The notes beneath the pieces are model-generated. The model had not been told where the DNA came from, ran no database searches, and saw only the letters and a program-made list of their open reading frames with translations. From Marinobacter sp. MDS2 (lineage in GTDB: Bacteria > Pseudomonadota > Gammaproteobacteria > Pseudomonadales > Oleiphilaceae), in NCBI RefSeq assembly GCF_030718085.1, contig NZ_JAVAJF010000001.1, positions 1,426,001-1,490,000 on the forward strand: 64,000 nt of DNA. Reading direction: 5' to 3'. Positions 51,659 to 62,532 of the stretch are shown here, one piece after another. Within the stretch, counting starts at the first letter, position 1. Every line of letters begins with the position of its first letter. The translations under genes and the position numbers were made by a program.

Positions 51659-52665
51659 TCATGCTCTCCGGCTGAAGCTGCCTGACGGCAACGGGCCATG
51701 TGTTCACCCACGCGAATGGCTGTGTGCAGGCTGCCAGCATCGGCATTTCCGGTGCCCGCCAGGTCCAGAGCGGTGCCGTGGTCTACCGAGGTGCGCACAA
51801 TCGGCAGCCCCAAGGTAATGTTGACGGCACGGCCAAAGCCCTGATATTTCAGCACCGGCAGGCCCTGATCGTGGTACATGGCAAGTACCGCATCGGCATC
51901 GTTCAACCAATGCGGTGTGAATAAGGTATCTGCCGGCAGCGGGCCGGTCAGTTGAATGTTTTCCTGGCGTAGCTGATCCAGCGTGGGCTCAATCACGTCA
52001 ATTTCTTCCCGGCCCAGATGGCCGCCTTCGCCGGCATGGGGGTTCAGCCCGGTGACCAGAATGCGAGGCTGCTCAATCCCGAAGAAGGTTTTCAGATCGG
52101 CGTTCAGAATGCGCGTTACCTGCGTCAAACGTTCCGGGGTAATTGCCGCCGATACGTCTTTCAGAGGTAAGTGAGTGGTTACCAGAGCAACCCGGAGCTC
52201 TTCCGTGGCCAGCATCATCACCACCCGCTCAACGCCGCATAATTCCTGCAGGAATTCGGTATGGCCACTGAACGCAATACCGGCTTCGTTGATCACGCCT
52301 TTATGCACCGGCGCGGTCACCATGCCGTCAAAATCGCCGTTCAGGCAACCTTGGGCTGCCAGCGTCAGCGTATCCAGCACATACTGACTGTTGCCCGTGT
52401 TCAGCACGCCAGCTTGCGTATGTTCGCAACCCTCTACATGGCACACCGACAAGTGGCCTGCGCGAGTTTCCGGCAGCATACCCGGCTGCCATTCGTGCAA
52501 CTGCACCGCAAGACCCAGTTGCCGGGCACGCTGCTCCATCAGGTTTTTCCCGGCGATCACCACAATGCCGGCAGCCCGGTTTTCACCCACCAGCTGCAAG
52601 CACAGCTCCGGCCCGATTCCGGCCGGCTCGCCGGCGGTCAGTGCCAGAATGACCGGTTTCGTCAT
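51655..52665 (-). CDS. pdxA: 4-hydroxythreonine-4-phosphate dehydrogenase PdxA
   Basis: 336 aa NAD-dependent enzyme of pyridoxal 5'-phosphate synthesis. Features: [10 protein letters not shown] near the start, [41 protein letters not shown] (metal His), [44 protein letters not shown]. Overlaps surA and rsmA by 4 nt on each side. Confidence 0.96.
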   Translation of the reverse strand: MTKPVILALTAGEPAGIGPELCLQLVGENRAAGIVVIAGKNLMEQRARQLGLAVQLHEWQPGMLPETRAGHLSVCHVEGCEHTQAGVLNTGNSQYVLDTLTLAAQGCLNGDFDGMVTAPVHKGVINEAGIAFSGHTEFLQELCGVERVVMMLATEELRVALVTTHLPLKDVSAAITPERLTQVTRILNADLKTFFGIEQPRILVTGLNPHAGEGGHLGREEIDVIEPTLDQLRQENIQLTGPLPADTLFTPHWLNDADAVLAMYHDQGLPVLKYQGFGRAVNITLGLPIVRTSVDHGTALDLAGTGNADAGSLHTAIRVGEHMARCRQAASAGEHE

Positions 52666-54005
52666 GATGCCTCTTCTGCCTCGCTGCTTTCGTTCATATC
52701 AGCGTACTCGCCTTTGAATTCAATAAAGGCTTCGTCGCGAATCTCCCGCAACCAGTTCTGCAACTCGGTTTCGAACTTGCGCATGTAAATCGCCTGACGC
52801 GCTTTCGACGCACGACTCTCTGCCGTCACGTCCTGATTCCGGCGCTCTTCCACCAAAATCAGGTGCCAGCCAAACTGCGAACGAACCGGGCCGTACACTT
52901 CGCCAATCTCGGCGTCGATCATGCCCTTCTCAAATTCGGGTACCATCTGGCCGGGGCTGACCCAGCCCAGATTCCCGCCGTCAGACCCGGACACCGGGTC
53001 ATCGGATTCTTTACGCGCCAGCTCTTCAAAATCGGCGCCGTTCTGCAGCTGCTGGTAGATGTCGCGAACCTTGCGCTCGGCTTCCGCTTCGGTCACGGCC
53101 TCGGAAGGGCGAATCAGAATATGGCGGGCTTTATGCTGTTCAATAAAGGTTTGCTGCTCTCCACCGCGCTTGTCCATCACCATCACCAGATGGAAGCCGC
53201 TGTTGTTTTCCAGCACGTCAGAGGGCGCCCCGACTTCCAGATTCGGTACCACCGGAGCCACCAGTGAAGGCAGCTGGCTTTCGGCGCGCCAGCCCATGTC
53301 ACCACCCTCAAGGGCGTTGCTGGCGTCAGATTCCGCAACCGCTACTTCCCGGAAGTCCCGGCCATTCACGATTTGCTGGCGCAATCGCTGAGCCGTATCA
53401 CGGGCTTCGCTTACCGAGGCTTCGTTACCGGGATCGTCCACCTGAATAAAGATGTACGCCAACCGGTATTCAGCCCCTTGGCTGCCGGACGCTTTCTGGG
53501 CCTGCAGGTAGTTTTCCACTTCGCGGTCGGTAATCCGAATACGGTTACCCACCCGGCTTTGCTGCACGCGGCTGGTCAGCATTTCATTACGAATCTGTTC
53601 CCGAGCCTGGCGGTAGGTAACCCCTTCTTCCGCCAGCTGCTCCTCAAACTGGGCCAGCGTCAGGCCGTTGCTGGCTGCAATGTTTCGCAGGGTTTCGTTC
53701 AGCTCGTTATCGCTGATCCGCATGCCCATCTTGTCGGCCATTTGTAGCTGAACCGACTCTACAATCAACTGTTCAAGCACTCGCTCTTCCAGCATCTTGC
53801 GAGGCGGCAAGCCTGTGCCCTGAGTGCTCAAACGGCCGATGATGGTGTTCAATCGTGCTTCCAGCTCGGTTTGCAGAATCACACCGTCATCGACAATGGC
53901 TACCACACGATCCAATACTTTTCGTTCCGCTTGGGCTGCCACCGACAAGGCCATCATGGTCAGTGCCAACAGCAGAGTCAGTCCGTGGCGTACAGTCGCC
54001 TTCAT
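52662..54005 (-). CDS. surA: Periplasmic chaperone/peptidyl-prolyl isomerase SurA
   Basis: 447 aa from the ATG at 54005 (AGAGG just upstream; a GTG at 54011 is too close to that RBS). The signal peptide ends AAQA. N-terminal chaperone domain (VLDRVVAIVDDGVILQTELEARL...), two parvulin domains (about 175-275 and 285-385), and a C-terminal helix. It escorts outer-membrane proteins, LptD among them, to BAM. It lies 68 bp downstream of lptD in the same operon. Confidence 0.95.
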   Translation of the reverse strand: MKATVRHGLTLLLALTMMALSVAAQAERKVLDRVVAIVDDGVILQTELEARLNTIIGRLSTQGTGLPPRKMLEERVLEQLIVESVQLQMADKMGMRISDNELNETLRNIAASNGLTLAQFEEQLAEEGVTYRQAREQIRNEMLTSRVQQSRVGNRIRITDREVENYLQAQKASGSQGAEYRLAYIFIQVDDPGNEASVSEARDTAQRLRQQIVNGRDFREVAVAESDASNALEGGDMGWRAESQLPSLVAPVVPNLEVGAPSDVLENNSGFHLVMVMDKRGGEQQTFIEQHKARHILIRPSEAVTEAEAERKVRDIYQQLQNGADFEELARKESDDPVSGSDGGNLGWVSPGQMVPEFEKGMIDAEIGEVYGPVRSQFGWHLILVEERRNQDVTAESRASKARQAIYMRKFETELQNWLREIRDEAFIEFKGEYADMNESSEAEEAS

Positions 54006-54073
54006 AGTCACCTCTTGGTTTATAGATTCTCAGCCGCCCCGGCGTGCGTCAGGGTTAACAGCCTTAGTTCGTT

Positions 54074-56461
54074 TTAACGGTACGTAGTTCCAAAACGGCG
54101 CCGTTCGCGCTCGTCATAACCGTAAATCGCATCACCGATGCTGTCAGATGCACCGCCGCTGCCGCCAAGCCCTTTCAGCTCAATGCGGAACAGCAAGCGG
54201 GTATCCAGTTGTTGGTCATCGGTCAGGTAGTTCTGGTGCACCACCTGGAAACTCCAGCAGCAGTTGTTATATTCGAGACCCGCCAACGACCCCACCGTGC
54301 GGTCGAGTTCCGAGTCCCACACCCAGCGGCCAATGGCGCTGAGTTTATTGGTTACCGGGAATACCGTGCCAATATCGGTTTGTTCAAGTTCATCCGGGCG
54401 GCTGTAGGTATGCCCCAAGGTGGCCAGGTAACGATAATCCTCGGAATGGAAGATCAGCTGGCTACGCCCCTCTTCGGTTTTCTGGGTGTCGTGGTCCCAC
54501 AGACCCGAAGTGCGAATTTCCAGATTATCCAACGGGTTCAATACCAACTCGCCCGCCAGCGGCGAATTAGCACGATCCGACGCACCCTCGCCAAACAAAT
54601 TCACTTCCCGGTCATCAAAGTAGCGAATCTGGCCGATACTGATCCGTGCGCGCTCGGCACCGGTGACCAGATCGTTGAAGCGGCTGGTCAGGGCCACGGT
54701 CAGCTGGTTCGCGTCGCCTACCCGGTCGCCGCCGTTAAAGCGGTTGCGCTCGAACAACTGATCAAAGCGAAAACTTTTCACATCGGAATCGAAATCCGGG
54801 AGGTCATTCTGATCCGCGTCGGCATCGGCCCAAGCGTAGTACAGGCGCGGCTCCAGCGTTTGATTGTAAGGAATATCGAACAAGCTCGAGCGGCGATCAA
54901 AATACAACCCGTTATCCCACTCGAACACCGGCACCGTGCGGTCGATACTGCTGTCCGCCAGAGTGTAATCTTCCAGCTCATAACGGGTGTAGTCGAGGCT
55001 CACCGAGGGCCGGCTGAAACCCCACAGCGCTCGCATTGGCAACGCCAGTTCGGGAATGGCCCGCAGGCGGTGACCGTTGGCCTTATCCAGGCCGGTCAGG
55101 CTGTCGTTATCCCGGTAGAACCAGGTGTACTGGCTCTCGATTCCGGTCTGAAACGCGCCCACATCGACCGCTCCTGCGTACAGCACTTCCGGTAACTGAG
55201 CGTAGGGTTTGTTCACGTCAGCAATGCGTTCGGCCACGGTTTGATAATCGTTCAGATAGGCATCGAAATATTGGTACTGATCGGAATAACTCACCCCGCC
55301 ACGGCGCTGCAGGTGAGTGGTTTGGTCAATTTCCAGCGAGCGGTTCAAATCACTCAGATAATCATCATCCGACACCACAGAGAAATCGCCGTAGCCCCGC
55401 CAACCGCCACCGAAACTGGCACGGGTGGAAAAATCCAGCGCCCAGCGTTCACCGTCGGCACCGGCAACTTCGTCTTGGTAGGCGGAATCCTCATTGATGT
55501 AACCCAGCTGCAGGACCGACTCGCCATACCGGCTCAGGTAACGGCCTTCTGCCTCGGTGAACAGGCCGCGGCCATGAATATACTGAGGCGTGAGCGTCGC
55601 GTCGTAATGAGGCGCCAGATTCAGGTAATAAGGCAGCGCGAAGAAGGCACCGCTGCCCGCGCTTGACGAACCGAATTGCGGGTACAGAAAACCGGTCTTG
55701 CGGCGATCATCGATGGGGAACGTAATGTAAGGCCAATAAAACACCGGCGCATCCAGCACTTCGAGCCTCACGTGCTTTGCCGTGCCAAAGCCTTCGGCCT
55801 GATCCAGCTCGATATCGGAAGCCACTATGGCCCAATCGTTCTCACCCGGACCGCAAGTGGTGATCAAACCATCGGTGATCACCACCTGATTCTCACCCAC
55901 CCGCGACAACGAAGACGCCTCGCCACGCAACTCAGACTGGTGCAACAAAAAGGTAGCGGTGTTGATATCCAGTTGGCCGGAATCGGCCGAATAATGAGCG
56001 TTCTCACCGGTCAGCAAAAAACCTTCGCCGCGACTGACCATGGGGCCTTGCAAACTCAACTGGCCGGATTGAGTGTTATAGCGGGCCTCCGAGCCTGAGG
56101 CCTGAAAACTGCCTTGGCGCAGGCGCACATCGCCTTTCAGATACAGTTCGGTATCCACCTCGTAACGGGCATCCAGTGCGCTGGCTTCCAGAGGCTGGTC
56201 GGCCACCGCACCGCCCGGCAACATCGGCATCTGGCTACTCGCAGTGGTAGACGGAAGATAACCGCCGGCGCAAAACACCGGAACTTGAGCCTGAACTTCC
56301 GGGGGCAGCTCGCTTCTGGGGCGCCAATCCATCTCGGCCGCGCTCGGCGCTTGGCCGCCCTGCTCTTCTGCGATAGAGGCCACTGGCGCAACAACCATTG
56401 CCAGCAAAAGCCCGGTTAAACGGGGCTTAAACCACAACTGCTGACGGTAACGGCTGGGCAC
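54074..56461 (-). CDS. lptD: LPS-assembly outer-membrane protein LptD
   Basis: 795 aa from a GTG at 56461 (AGGAAG nine bases upstream); the longer frame from 56554 is Cys-rich and lacks a signal-peptide order. N-terminal signal (LLLAMVVAPVASIA), a jellyroll OstA domain (about 110-250: LYLKGDVRLRQGSFQASGSEARYNTQ), then the 26-strand LptD barrel (about 270-795, starting PYITFPIDDRRKTGFLYPQFG). With LptE it inserts LPS in the outer leaflet. Cys residues late in the barrel (NNCCWSF) are part of the essential disulfides. Confidence 0.94.
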   Translation of the reverse strand: MPSRYRQQLWFKPRLTGLLLAMVVAPVASIAEEQGGQAPSAAEMDWRPRSELPPEVQAQVPVFCAGGYLPSTTASSQMPMLPGGAVADQPLEASALDARYEVDTELYLKGDVRLRQGSFQASGSEARYNTQSGQLSLQGPMVSRGEGFLLTGENAHYSADSGQLDINTATFLLHQSELRGEASSLSRVGENQVVITDGLITTCGPGENDWAIVASDIELDQAEGFGTAKHVRLEVLDAPVFYWPYITFPIDDRRKTGFLYPQFGSSSAGSGAFFALPYYLNLAPHYDATLTPQYIHGRGLFTEAEGRYLSRYGESVLQLGYINEDSAYQDEVAGADGERWALDFSTRASFGGGWRGYGDFSVVSDDDYLSDLNRSLEIDQTTHLQRRGGVSYSDQYQYFDAYLNDYQTVAERIADVNKPYAQLPEVLYAGAVDVGAFQTGIESQYTWFYRDNDSLTGLDKANGHRLRAIPELALPMRALWGFSRPSVSLDYTRYELEDYTLADSSIDRTVPVFEWDNGLYFDRRSSLFDIPYNQTLEPRLYYAWADADADQNDLPDFDSDVKSFRFDQLFERNRFNGGDRVGDANQLTVALTSRFNDLVTGAERARISIGQIRYFDDREVNLFGEGASDRANSPLAGELVLNPLDNLEIRTSGLWDHDTQKTEEGRSQLIFHSEDYRYLATLGHTYSRPDELEQTDIGTVFPVTNKLSAIGRWVWDSELDRTVGSLAGLEYNNCCWSFQVVHQNYLTDDQQLDTRLLFRIELKGLGGSGGASDSIGDAIYGYDERERRRFGTTYR

Positions 56462-56637
56462 GACGGCAGGCTTCCTGTTTCTGATGAATGGTGGCTGTTT
56501 TCGAGAACAGCTGCCTAGTTTACACGCGCCCCCCAAGCTTGTTAACGGAAACACCGCTGCAAATCCGTTTTACGCTCTTTATACTCCTCTGCTAACGTTG
56601 CTACACAACAGAACAACTCAGGAATTACCATAAAATC

Positions 56638-57684
56638 ATGGATACCCGTCTGCAGCAGCTGACCGATTGGGTCAGGCAATTCCCCGGCTTTGACAGCGCC
56701 AGCCCGGAACCGGTTTCCGGTGATGCCAGCTTCCGCCGTTACTTCCGGGTATGGCGGGACGCGCCCGGTCAGCCACGCACCCCGTTCATCGTGATGGATG
56801 CACCGCCCGAGCATGAAAACTGCGAGCCGTTTGTGGCCATCGCGAAACACTGGCACCAGCATGGCATCCACGTGCCCGACATCGCCGGCGAAGATCTGAG
56901 CCAGGGTTTCCTGTTGCTGGAAGATTTCGGCGACAACCTGATGCTGAGCGCAACCACGGCAGACAATGCCGACACCTACTACCAGCAGGCACTGGATGAA
57001 CTGGTGCGCATCGCACAGCAAACCGCCCCCGCGGACCACCCGCTGCCGCACTACGACGATGCCATGCTGGACCGGGAAATGGCGCTCTTCCCCGACTGGC
57101 TGCTGGAGCAACATCTGGGGCTGACACTCTGTAACCAGCAGCGCGCCTTGCTGGACACCACCTTCAGCCTGTTAAAAGAAAGCGCCCTGACCGAACCGGA
57201 AGTCACCGTGCACCGCGACTACCACTCCCGCAACCTGCTGATTCGCGATGGCCAAAACGCCCCCGGTGTGATCGATTTTCAGGATGCGGTTATCGGCCCC
57301 GTCACCTACGACGCGGTGTCCTTGCTCAAAGACTGCTACATACGCTGGCCGGAAGAAAAAGTTGTGGAGTGGCTGGAACACTACCGCGTAGCCAGCCTAA
57401 ACGCAGGCTTGCATCGGGCCGACCCGGACACCTTCCGCCAGTGGTTCGAACTGATGGGCATGCAACGCCATCTGAAAGCGGCCGGTATTTTTGCACGGCT
57501 GGCGATTCGCGATGGCAAAACCGGTTATTTGGGAGACATTCCCCGCACCGTCAGCTACCTTCGCGATGCCAGCGCCCGCCAACCGGCACTCCGGCACTTC
57601 CACGAGTGGTTGTGCGGCACTGTCATTCCGGCAATTGAACGCAAGATAGGCCCGGTACCGGCCCCGGAGAAACGCTCATCGTGA
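56638..57684 (+). CDS. amgK: N-acetylmuramate/N-acetylglucosamine kinase AmgK
   Basis: 348 aa aminoglycoside-phosphotransferase-fold sugar kinase. Catalytic loop VTVHRDYHSRNLLIRDG, metal Asp in GVIDFQDAVIGPVTYD, N-terminal GDASFRRYFRVW. With MurU downstream it defines the Pseudomonas-type cell-wall recycling route, in which MurNAc is phosphorylated at C1 and made directly into UDP-MurNAc, bypassing MurA (the fosfomycin target). ATGA overlap with murU. Divergent from lptD. Confidence 0.92.
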   Translation: MDTRLQQLTDWVRQFPGFDSASPEPVSGDASFRRYFRVWRDAPGQPRTPFIVMDAPPEHENCEPFVAIAKHWHQHGIHVPDIAGEDLSQGFLLLEDFGDNLMLSATTADNADTYYQQALDELVRIAQQTAPADHPLPHYDDAMLDREMALFPDWLLEQHLGLTLCNQQRALLDTTFSLLKESALTEPEVTVHRDYHSRNLLIRDGQNAPGVIDFQDAVIGPVTYDAVSLLKDCYIRWPEEKVVEWLEHYRVASLNAGLHRADPDTFRQWFELMGMQRHLKAAGIFARLAIRDGKTGYLGDIPRTVSYLRDASARQPALRHFHEWLCGTVIPAIERKIGPVPAPEKRSS

Positions 57685-58373
57685 AAGCCATGATCCTGGC
57701 CGCCGGCAAAGGCGAGCGTATGCGCCCACTCACGCTGACAACCCCGAAGCCTCTGCTTCGCGCCGGCGGCAAGCCGCTGATTGTGCATCATCTTGAGAAC
57801 CTGAAGCAGGCCGGCTTTCGGGACGTGGTGATTAACCACGCCTGGCTGGGCGAACAAATTGAACACCAGCTCGGCAGCGGCGAATCATTCGGCGTAAACC
57901 TGCACTACTCGCCCGAAGGCGAACCGCTGGAAACCGCCGGCGGCATCGTCCGCGCGATGCCCTTGCTCGCCGAGAACGATGACGAGTGGTTTCTGGTGAT
58001 CAACGGCGACATCTGGACCGACTTTCCACTCCGCCAATTACAGCCACCGGCCGACCCAAACTGCGATGCCGTGCTAGTGCTCACGAGCAACCCCGAACAC
58101 CACCCAACGGGCGATTTCCAGCTATTATCAAATGGCCAGCTATCAGCCGAAGGCGAAAGCAAACTGACCTTCACCGGTATCAGTCTTTTGCGCCGCCGGT
58201 TGTTCAACGGGCTCGACGACACCGCAGGCAAACTCGGCCCGGTGCTTCGCGATGCCATGGCACAACAACGAGTCCGCGGCTTGAAGCATTCGGGCCAATG
58301 GATTGATGTGGGCACCCCGGCCCGGTTGGAACAACTCGACACCTTGCTGACGGAAAACGCACCGCAACCATGA
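57681..58373 (+). CDS. murU: N-acetylmuramate alpha-1-phosphate uridylyltransferase MurU
   Basis: 230 aa nucleotidyltransferase. The pyrophosphorylase motif is AAGKGERMRPLTLTTPKPLL, then GEPLETAGGIVRAMPLL and FLVINGDIWTDFP (metal Asp). It converts MurNAc-1-phosphate from AmgK into UDP-MurNAc. It overlaps amgK and the next gene by 4 nt each. Confidence 0.93.
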   Translation: MKAMILAAGKGERMRPLTLTTPKPLLRAGGKPLIVHHLENLKQAGFRDVVINHAWLGEQIEHQLGSGESFGVNLHYSPEGEPLETAGGIVRAMPLLAENDDEWFLVINGDIWTDFPLRQLQPPADPNCDAVLVLTSNPEHHPTGDFQLLSNGQLSAEGESKLTFTGISLLRRRLFNGLDDTAGKLGPVLRDAMAQQRVRGLKHSGQWIDVGTPARLEQLDTLLTENAPQP

Positions 58374-59119
58374 CCAACGCCAAAGGGCCGTCTTTGCCGG
58401 CAAGCATTGAATCGGTTTTCTCGGATCTGTTGCGCGAACTCTCAAGTTGCGGACATCAGGCCAACACCCTGATCGAACGCGCCCATTTGCCGCGCCGTTG
58501 CCGCAAGCCGCTGTTTTTCTTTTTGGGCTACATCGCCAAAGCCGATGGCCGGGTGATGGAAGGCGACATCCGCTACGCCGAGTTGTTGATGAAAGCCTTG
58601 CGCCTGTCTTCGCGGCAACGCAAAAAGGCCATTGAACACTACCAGCTGGGCAAAGACGCCCGCGGCGTGCCCTTTCACCGCGGGCTCTGGAACCGCGTGG
58701 TCGCCAAAGCAGCCCCCGGCGCAGCCATCAAGATGGCCATGTGCCTGTGCCACGGCGCACAAATCCTCGGCAAACCCAGCAAGGAGCGGCGCTACCGTTG
58801 TGAAGACGCCATCGACAACCTTGGCCTTCCGATGGAAGTAAGCGACGACATATTTGCCAGCTACGCCAGCAAAGTGTGGATACGCTCCGCCAGCACCGCC
58901 GAAAAACCCAAAAACTACGAACAAGCCTGCGAGATCCTCGGCGTTACCCGCAGAGACAGTTTCGAGGCCATCAAACGCACCTACCGCAAGCGCCTGTCCA
59001 CCTGCCATCCGGACAAAATCTCGCAACAAAACCTGTCGGATTACGAACTGGCCGCTGCCAAAGACCAGCTTCTGCGCTATCAACAGGCCTGGGAGCTGAT
59101 CAAACGGCATAACCGTTAA
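58370..59119 (+). CDS. djlA: DjlA-like TerB/J-domain co-chaperone
   Basis: 249 aa. N-terminal TerB-like helical domain (residues about 40-150: FFFLGYIAKADGRVMEGDIRYAELLMKAL) and a C-terminal J-domain (about 182-249; HPD in STCHPDKISQQNL). This is the DjlA layout, except that the N-terminal TM helix of E. coli DjlA is missing and no signal is seen, so it may be cytosolic. It is translationally coupled to murU, a neighbourhood kept in related genera. Confidence 0.85.
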   Translation: MTNAKGPSLPASIESVFSDLLRELSSCGHQANTLIERAHLPRRCRKPLFFFLGYIAKADGRVMEGDIRYAELLMKALRLSSRQRKKAIEHYQLGKDARGVPFHRGLWNRVVAKAAPGAAIKMAMCLCHGAQILGKPSKERRYRCEDAIDNLGLPMEVSDDIFASYASKVWIRSASTAEKPKNYEQACEILGVTRRDSFEAIKRTYRKRLSTCHPDKISQQNLSDYELAAAKDQLLRYQQAWELIKRHNR

Positions 59120-59215
59120 CAAAACCGCCCGCCACGCGCTGCGAAAACCGGCAACAAGCTGATAGACTTACCAGCTAATACAGCTGCCGTAATTCACCTG
59201 ACCGAGAGTGCGCCG

Positions 59216-59902
59216 ATGAACCCATACCTGATTGCTCCGTCTATCCTCTCCGCCGATTTCGCCCGTCTGGGTGAGGAAGTCGATAACGTACTGGCTGCCG
59301 GTGCCGACGTAGTGCACTTCGACGTTATGGACAATCACTACGTGCCCAACCTCACCATTGGCCCCATGGTGTGCGAAGCACTGCGCAAGCACGGCGTGAC
59401 CGCGCCCATCGACGTGCACCTGATGGTGTCCCCGGTGGACGACCTGATCCGCATGTTCATCGACGCCGGCGCCAGCTACATCACCTTCCATCCGGAAGCG
59501 TCCAGCCACATCGACCGCTCGCTGCAATTGATTCGCGACGGCGGCTGTAAAGCGGGCCTGGTGTTTAACCCGGCCACGCCACTGAGCTACATGGATTACG
59601 TGATGGACAAGCTCGACATGATACTGATGATGTCGGTTAACCCGGGCTTCGGCGGCCAGAAGTTCATCCCCGGCACCCTCGACAAGCTGCGGGAAGCCCG
59701 CAAGCGCATCGACGACAGCAACTACAACATCCGTCTGGAAATTGACGGCGGCGTAAAAGTCGACAACATTCGTGAAATTGCAGAAGCCGGTGCCGACACC
59801 TTCGTGGCCGGTTCTGCCATTTTCAACACGCCGGATTACAAGGCCACCATCGACGCCATGCGCGAAGAACTGGAACAGGCCCGCAAGGTGATTGGCGGAT
59901 GA
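59216..59902 (+). CDS. rpe: Ribulose-phosphate 3-epimerase
   Basis: 228 aa TIM-barrel metal enzyme that interconverts ribulose 5-phosphate and xylulose 5-phosphate. [38 protein letters not shown] (metal His/Asp), [22 protein letters not shown] and [12 protein letters not shown] are all present. ATGA coupling with gph. Confidence 0.97.
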   Translation: MNPYLIAPSILSADFARLGEEVDNVLAAGADVVHFDVMDNHYVPNLTIGPMVCEALRKHGVTAPIDVHLMVSPVDDLIRMFIDAGASYITFHPEASSHIDRSLQLIRDGGCKAGLVFNPATPLSYMDYVMDKLDMILMMSVNPGFGGQKFIPGTLDKLREARKRIDDSNYNIRLEIDGGVKVDNIREIAEAGADTFVAGSAIFNTPDYKATIDAMREELEQARKVIGG

Positions 59903-60591
59903 GCAGCCTGAAAGGCCTGTTCAACCCTCGCTGGCCAGCTGCCGCTCTGTTTGATCTGGACGGCACTCTGGTGGACAGCGCGCCGGATCTGGCCGCGGCC
60001 GTTGACGACATGCTCACCAAACTGGGCCGAAGCCCGGCCGGGCTGGCCAACGTACGCAACTGGGTCGGTAATGGCGCCAGCGTTCTGGTACGCCGCGCAC
60101 TGGCTGGCAAAACCGACTGGGAGCCAGCGTCACCGAAAGACGATGCCCTGCACCCGGATGCGCTGGGCATTTTCTACCAGAGCTACGCCGAACTGAACGG
60201 CCGAAACGCGGTGGTTTTTGACGGTGTATTCGAATGTCTGGATCACCTGAAAGCCAACGGCTGCCGCATGGCGGTGGTCACCAACAAACCCGACCAGTTT
60301 GTGGCACCGCTGTTGAAACAAACCGGATTGGCGCCCTACTTCGACCTGTTCGTGGGCGGCGATACCTTAGCCGTTAAAAAACCGGACCCGGCGCCACTGC
60401 TGCACGCCATGGAAAAACTGGGCAGTACCATCGGCACTACGGTGATGGTGGGCGATTCCGCGGCAGACGTAAACGCGGCTCTGAAAGCAGGCATGCCCTG
60501 CGTGGCCGTGCGCTATGGTTACAACTTCGGCGGCTCCATCGACAGCCTTGGCGCCGATGCGGTGGTAGATTCACTGACCGAGCTTTTATAA
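59899..60591 (+). CDS. gph: Phosphoglycolate phosphatase
   Basis: 230 aa HAD-superfamily phosphatase. Motif [17 protein letters not shown], motif II VVTNKP, motif [21 protein letters not shown] and [11 protein letters not shown]. It removes 2-phosphoglycolate. The cap domain is the helical (type C1) kind. Lies between rpe and trpE, the Pseudomonas/Marinobacter order. Confidence 0.95.
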   Translation: MSSLKGLFNPRWPAAALFDLDGTLVDSAPDLAAAVDDMLTKLGRSPAGLANVRNWVGNGASVLVRRALAGKTDWEPASPKDDALHPDALGIFYQSYAELNGRNAVVFDGVFECLDHLKANGCRMAVVTNKPDQFVAPLLKQTGLAPYFDLFVGGDTLAVKKPDPAPLLHAMEKLGSTIGTTVMVGDSAADVNAALKAGMPCVAVRYGYNFGGSIDSLGADAVVDSLTELL

Positions 60592-60622
60592 ACACGCAGA
60601 CCCGAATTCAGGAAACGACAAA

Positions 60623-62110
60623 ATGACACCTGAGCACTTCTCCAGACTGGCCCAAGACGGCTACAACCGGATACCGGTGTACCGCGAAGTCCTGGCTGAT
60701 CTGGACACACCTCTGAGCACCTACCTGAAACTGGCCAGTGGCCCGTATTCCTATCTGTTCGAATCCGTTCAGGGTGGTGAGAAGTGGGGCCGTTACTCCA
60801 TCATCGGCCTGCCCTCACGAGAAGTGCTGAAAGTCTACGATCACCGTATCGAAGTCAGCCAAAACGGCAAAGTCGTGGAACAAGCCGATGTGGAAGACCC
60901 GCTCGCCTTTGTTGACGAATACCAGAAGCGCTTCAACGCGCCAGACCTGCCGGAACTGCCTCGTTTTAACGGCGGGCTGGTGGGTTACTTCGGTTACGAC
61001 ACCGTGCGCTACATCGAAAAGCGCCTGCGCAAGAGCTGCCCGCCGGACAAAATCGGCACCCCGGACATCCTGCTGATGGTGTCGAACGAAATCGTGGTAT
61101 TCGACAACCTGCGCGGCAAGCTGCACCTGATCGTACACGTAGATCCGGCGGTTGAAGGCGCCTACGAACAAGCCCAGGCCCGCATCGACGAACTGGAAAA
61201 CCAGCTGCACCGCACCACCGCCGACGCGCCCCGCACACCGGAGCACTTGCGCGGCAAAGAAGTGGACGAAAGCGATTTTGTCTCCGGTTTCTCGCAAGAC
61301 AAATTCGAAGCCGCTGTGGATAAAATCAAAGGCTACGTGTTGGACGGCGACGTGATGCAAACCGTCATCTCCCAGCGCATGTCGATTCCGTTTGAAGCGC
61401 CGCCGCTGAACCTGTACCGGTCACTGCGGGTACTGAACCCATCGCCGTACATGTACTTCCTCGATCTGGACGACTTCCACATTGTCGGTTCATCACCGGA
61501 AATTCTGGCGCGGGTAGAAGACGAGGAAGTCACCGTGCGGCCCATCGCCGGCACCCGTAAACGCGGCGCCACCGATGCCGAAGACAACGCACTAGAAAAA
61601 GAGCTGCTGGCCGACCCGAAAGAAATCGCCGAGCACCTGATGCTGATCGACCTAGGCCGCAACGACGCTGGCCGGGTATCCGAAACCGGCACCGTGCGCC
61701 TGACCGACAAGATGATTGTGGAACGCTATTCCCACGTGATGCACATTGTCTCAAACGTGACCGGCCGTTTGGACAAAGACACCAGCTGCCTGGACGTACT
61801 GCGCGCCACCTTACCTGCAGGCACCCTGAGCGGTGCACCGAAGATCCGCGCAATGGAAATCATTGATGAGCTGGAACCGGTAAAACGGGGTGTATACGGC
61901 GGGGCTGTGGGCTACTTATCGTTCAACGGCAACATGGACACCGCCATCGCGATCCGCACCGCCGTGATCAAAGACAACACCCTGCACATTCAGGCAGGCG
62001 CCGGCGTAGTCGCCGACTCCATTCCGCGTTTGGAATGGAAAGAAACCATGAACAAAGGCCGGGCCATTTTCAAAGCGGTCGCCATGACCTATAACGATTA
62101 CGATCACTAA
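60623..62110 (+). CDS. trpE: Anthranilate synthase component I
   Basis: 495 aa chorismate-utilising enzyme. N-terminal regulatory part with the Trp-binding [20 protein letters not shown] (LxES pattern) and C-terminal chorismate domain: [82 protein letters not shown]. Glutamine amidotransferase TrpG is not in the window. Only 31 bp separate it from gph and no leader peptide fits there, unlike aroG. Confidence 0.96.
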   Translation: MTPEHFSRLAQDGYNRIPVYREVLADLDTPLSTYLKLASGPYSYLFESVQGGEKWGRYSIIGLPSREVLKVYDHRIEVSQNGKVVEQADVEDPLAFVDEYQKRFNAPDLPELPRFNGGLVGYFGYDTVRYIEKRLRKSCPPDKIGTPDILLMVSNEIVVFDNLRGKLHLIVHVDPAVEGAYEQAQARIDELENQLHRTTADAPRTPEHLRGKEVDESDFVSGFSQDKFEAAVDKIKGYVLDGDVMQTVISQRMSIPFEAPPLNLYRSLRVLNPSPYMYFLDLDDFHIVGSSPEILARVEDEEVTVRPIAGTRKRGATDAEDNALEKELLADPKEIAEHLMLIDLGRNDAGRVSETGTVRLTDKMIVERYSHVMHIVSNVTGRLDKDTSCLDVLRATLPAGTLSGAPKIRAMEIIDELEPVKRGVYGGAVGYLSFNGNMDTAIAIRTAVIKDNTLHIQAGAGVVADSIPRLEWKETMNKGRAIFKAVAMTYNDYDH

Positions 62111-62134
62111 AGCTCGGAACGAACCACCTGCCGA

Positions 62135-62512
62135 TCAGTTCGCTGACGGCAGGTTTCCTCCCAACATATTCTCGACCACTGCGGCGTTGTAGAAGGTTTC
62201 CACGGTTTGAATCTTTTCGTCCCGAACCCGGAACCAAACCGCCAACCGCACATCGCCGATCTGCTCGAAGTAGGTCTGGTAATCCAGAATCGCATACACA
62301 TGCTCGCCATCGGCACTGAGCTGACGCAGCACCAGATCCTTCTGAATAGCCACCATGCCAAACTGGTACGACACCATGTCATCCCGGTTCAGAAAACGCA
62401 TATTCGGGCCGACGTACTCAAAGCCCTCTTCAGCCAGCAGCGTTTTTGCTTTCTCCAGGCGCTGAGCACTTACGTCAGCGATAAATTGCGCCACAATCTC
62501 TTTCGGCTGCAT
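62135..62512 (-). CDS. SnoaL/NTF2-like protein
   Basis: 125 aa cone-shaped alpha+beta (NTF2/SnoaL-like) fold: VAQFIADVSAQRLEKAKTLLAEEGFEYVGPN, HVYAILDYQTYFEQIG, LAVWFRVRDEKIQTVETFYN. No catalytic function can be assigned. It lies 20 bp after the truncated haemoglobin gene on the same strand, probably one transcript. Confidence 0.75.
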   Translation of the reverse strand: MQPKEIVAQFIADVSAQRLEKAKTLLAEEGFEYVGPNMRFLNRDDMVSYQFGMVAIQKDLVLRQLSADGEHVYAILDYQTYFEQIGDVRLAVWFRVRDEKIQTVETFYNAAVVENMLGGNLPSAN

Positions 62513-62532
62513 GACTCAAACTCCAACAATGA

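Noticed and set aside
54209..55195. 328-codon frame antisense to lptD
   Set aside because: Shadow of the lptD barrel coding sequence, with no RBS or family features.
60592..60622. trp-type attenuator before trpE
   Set aside because: Only 31 bp separate gph and trpE, with no leader frame, Trp codons or terminator.
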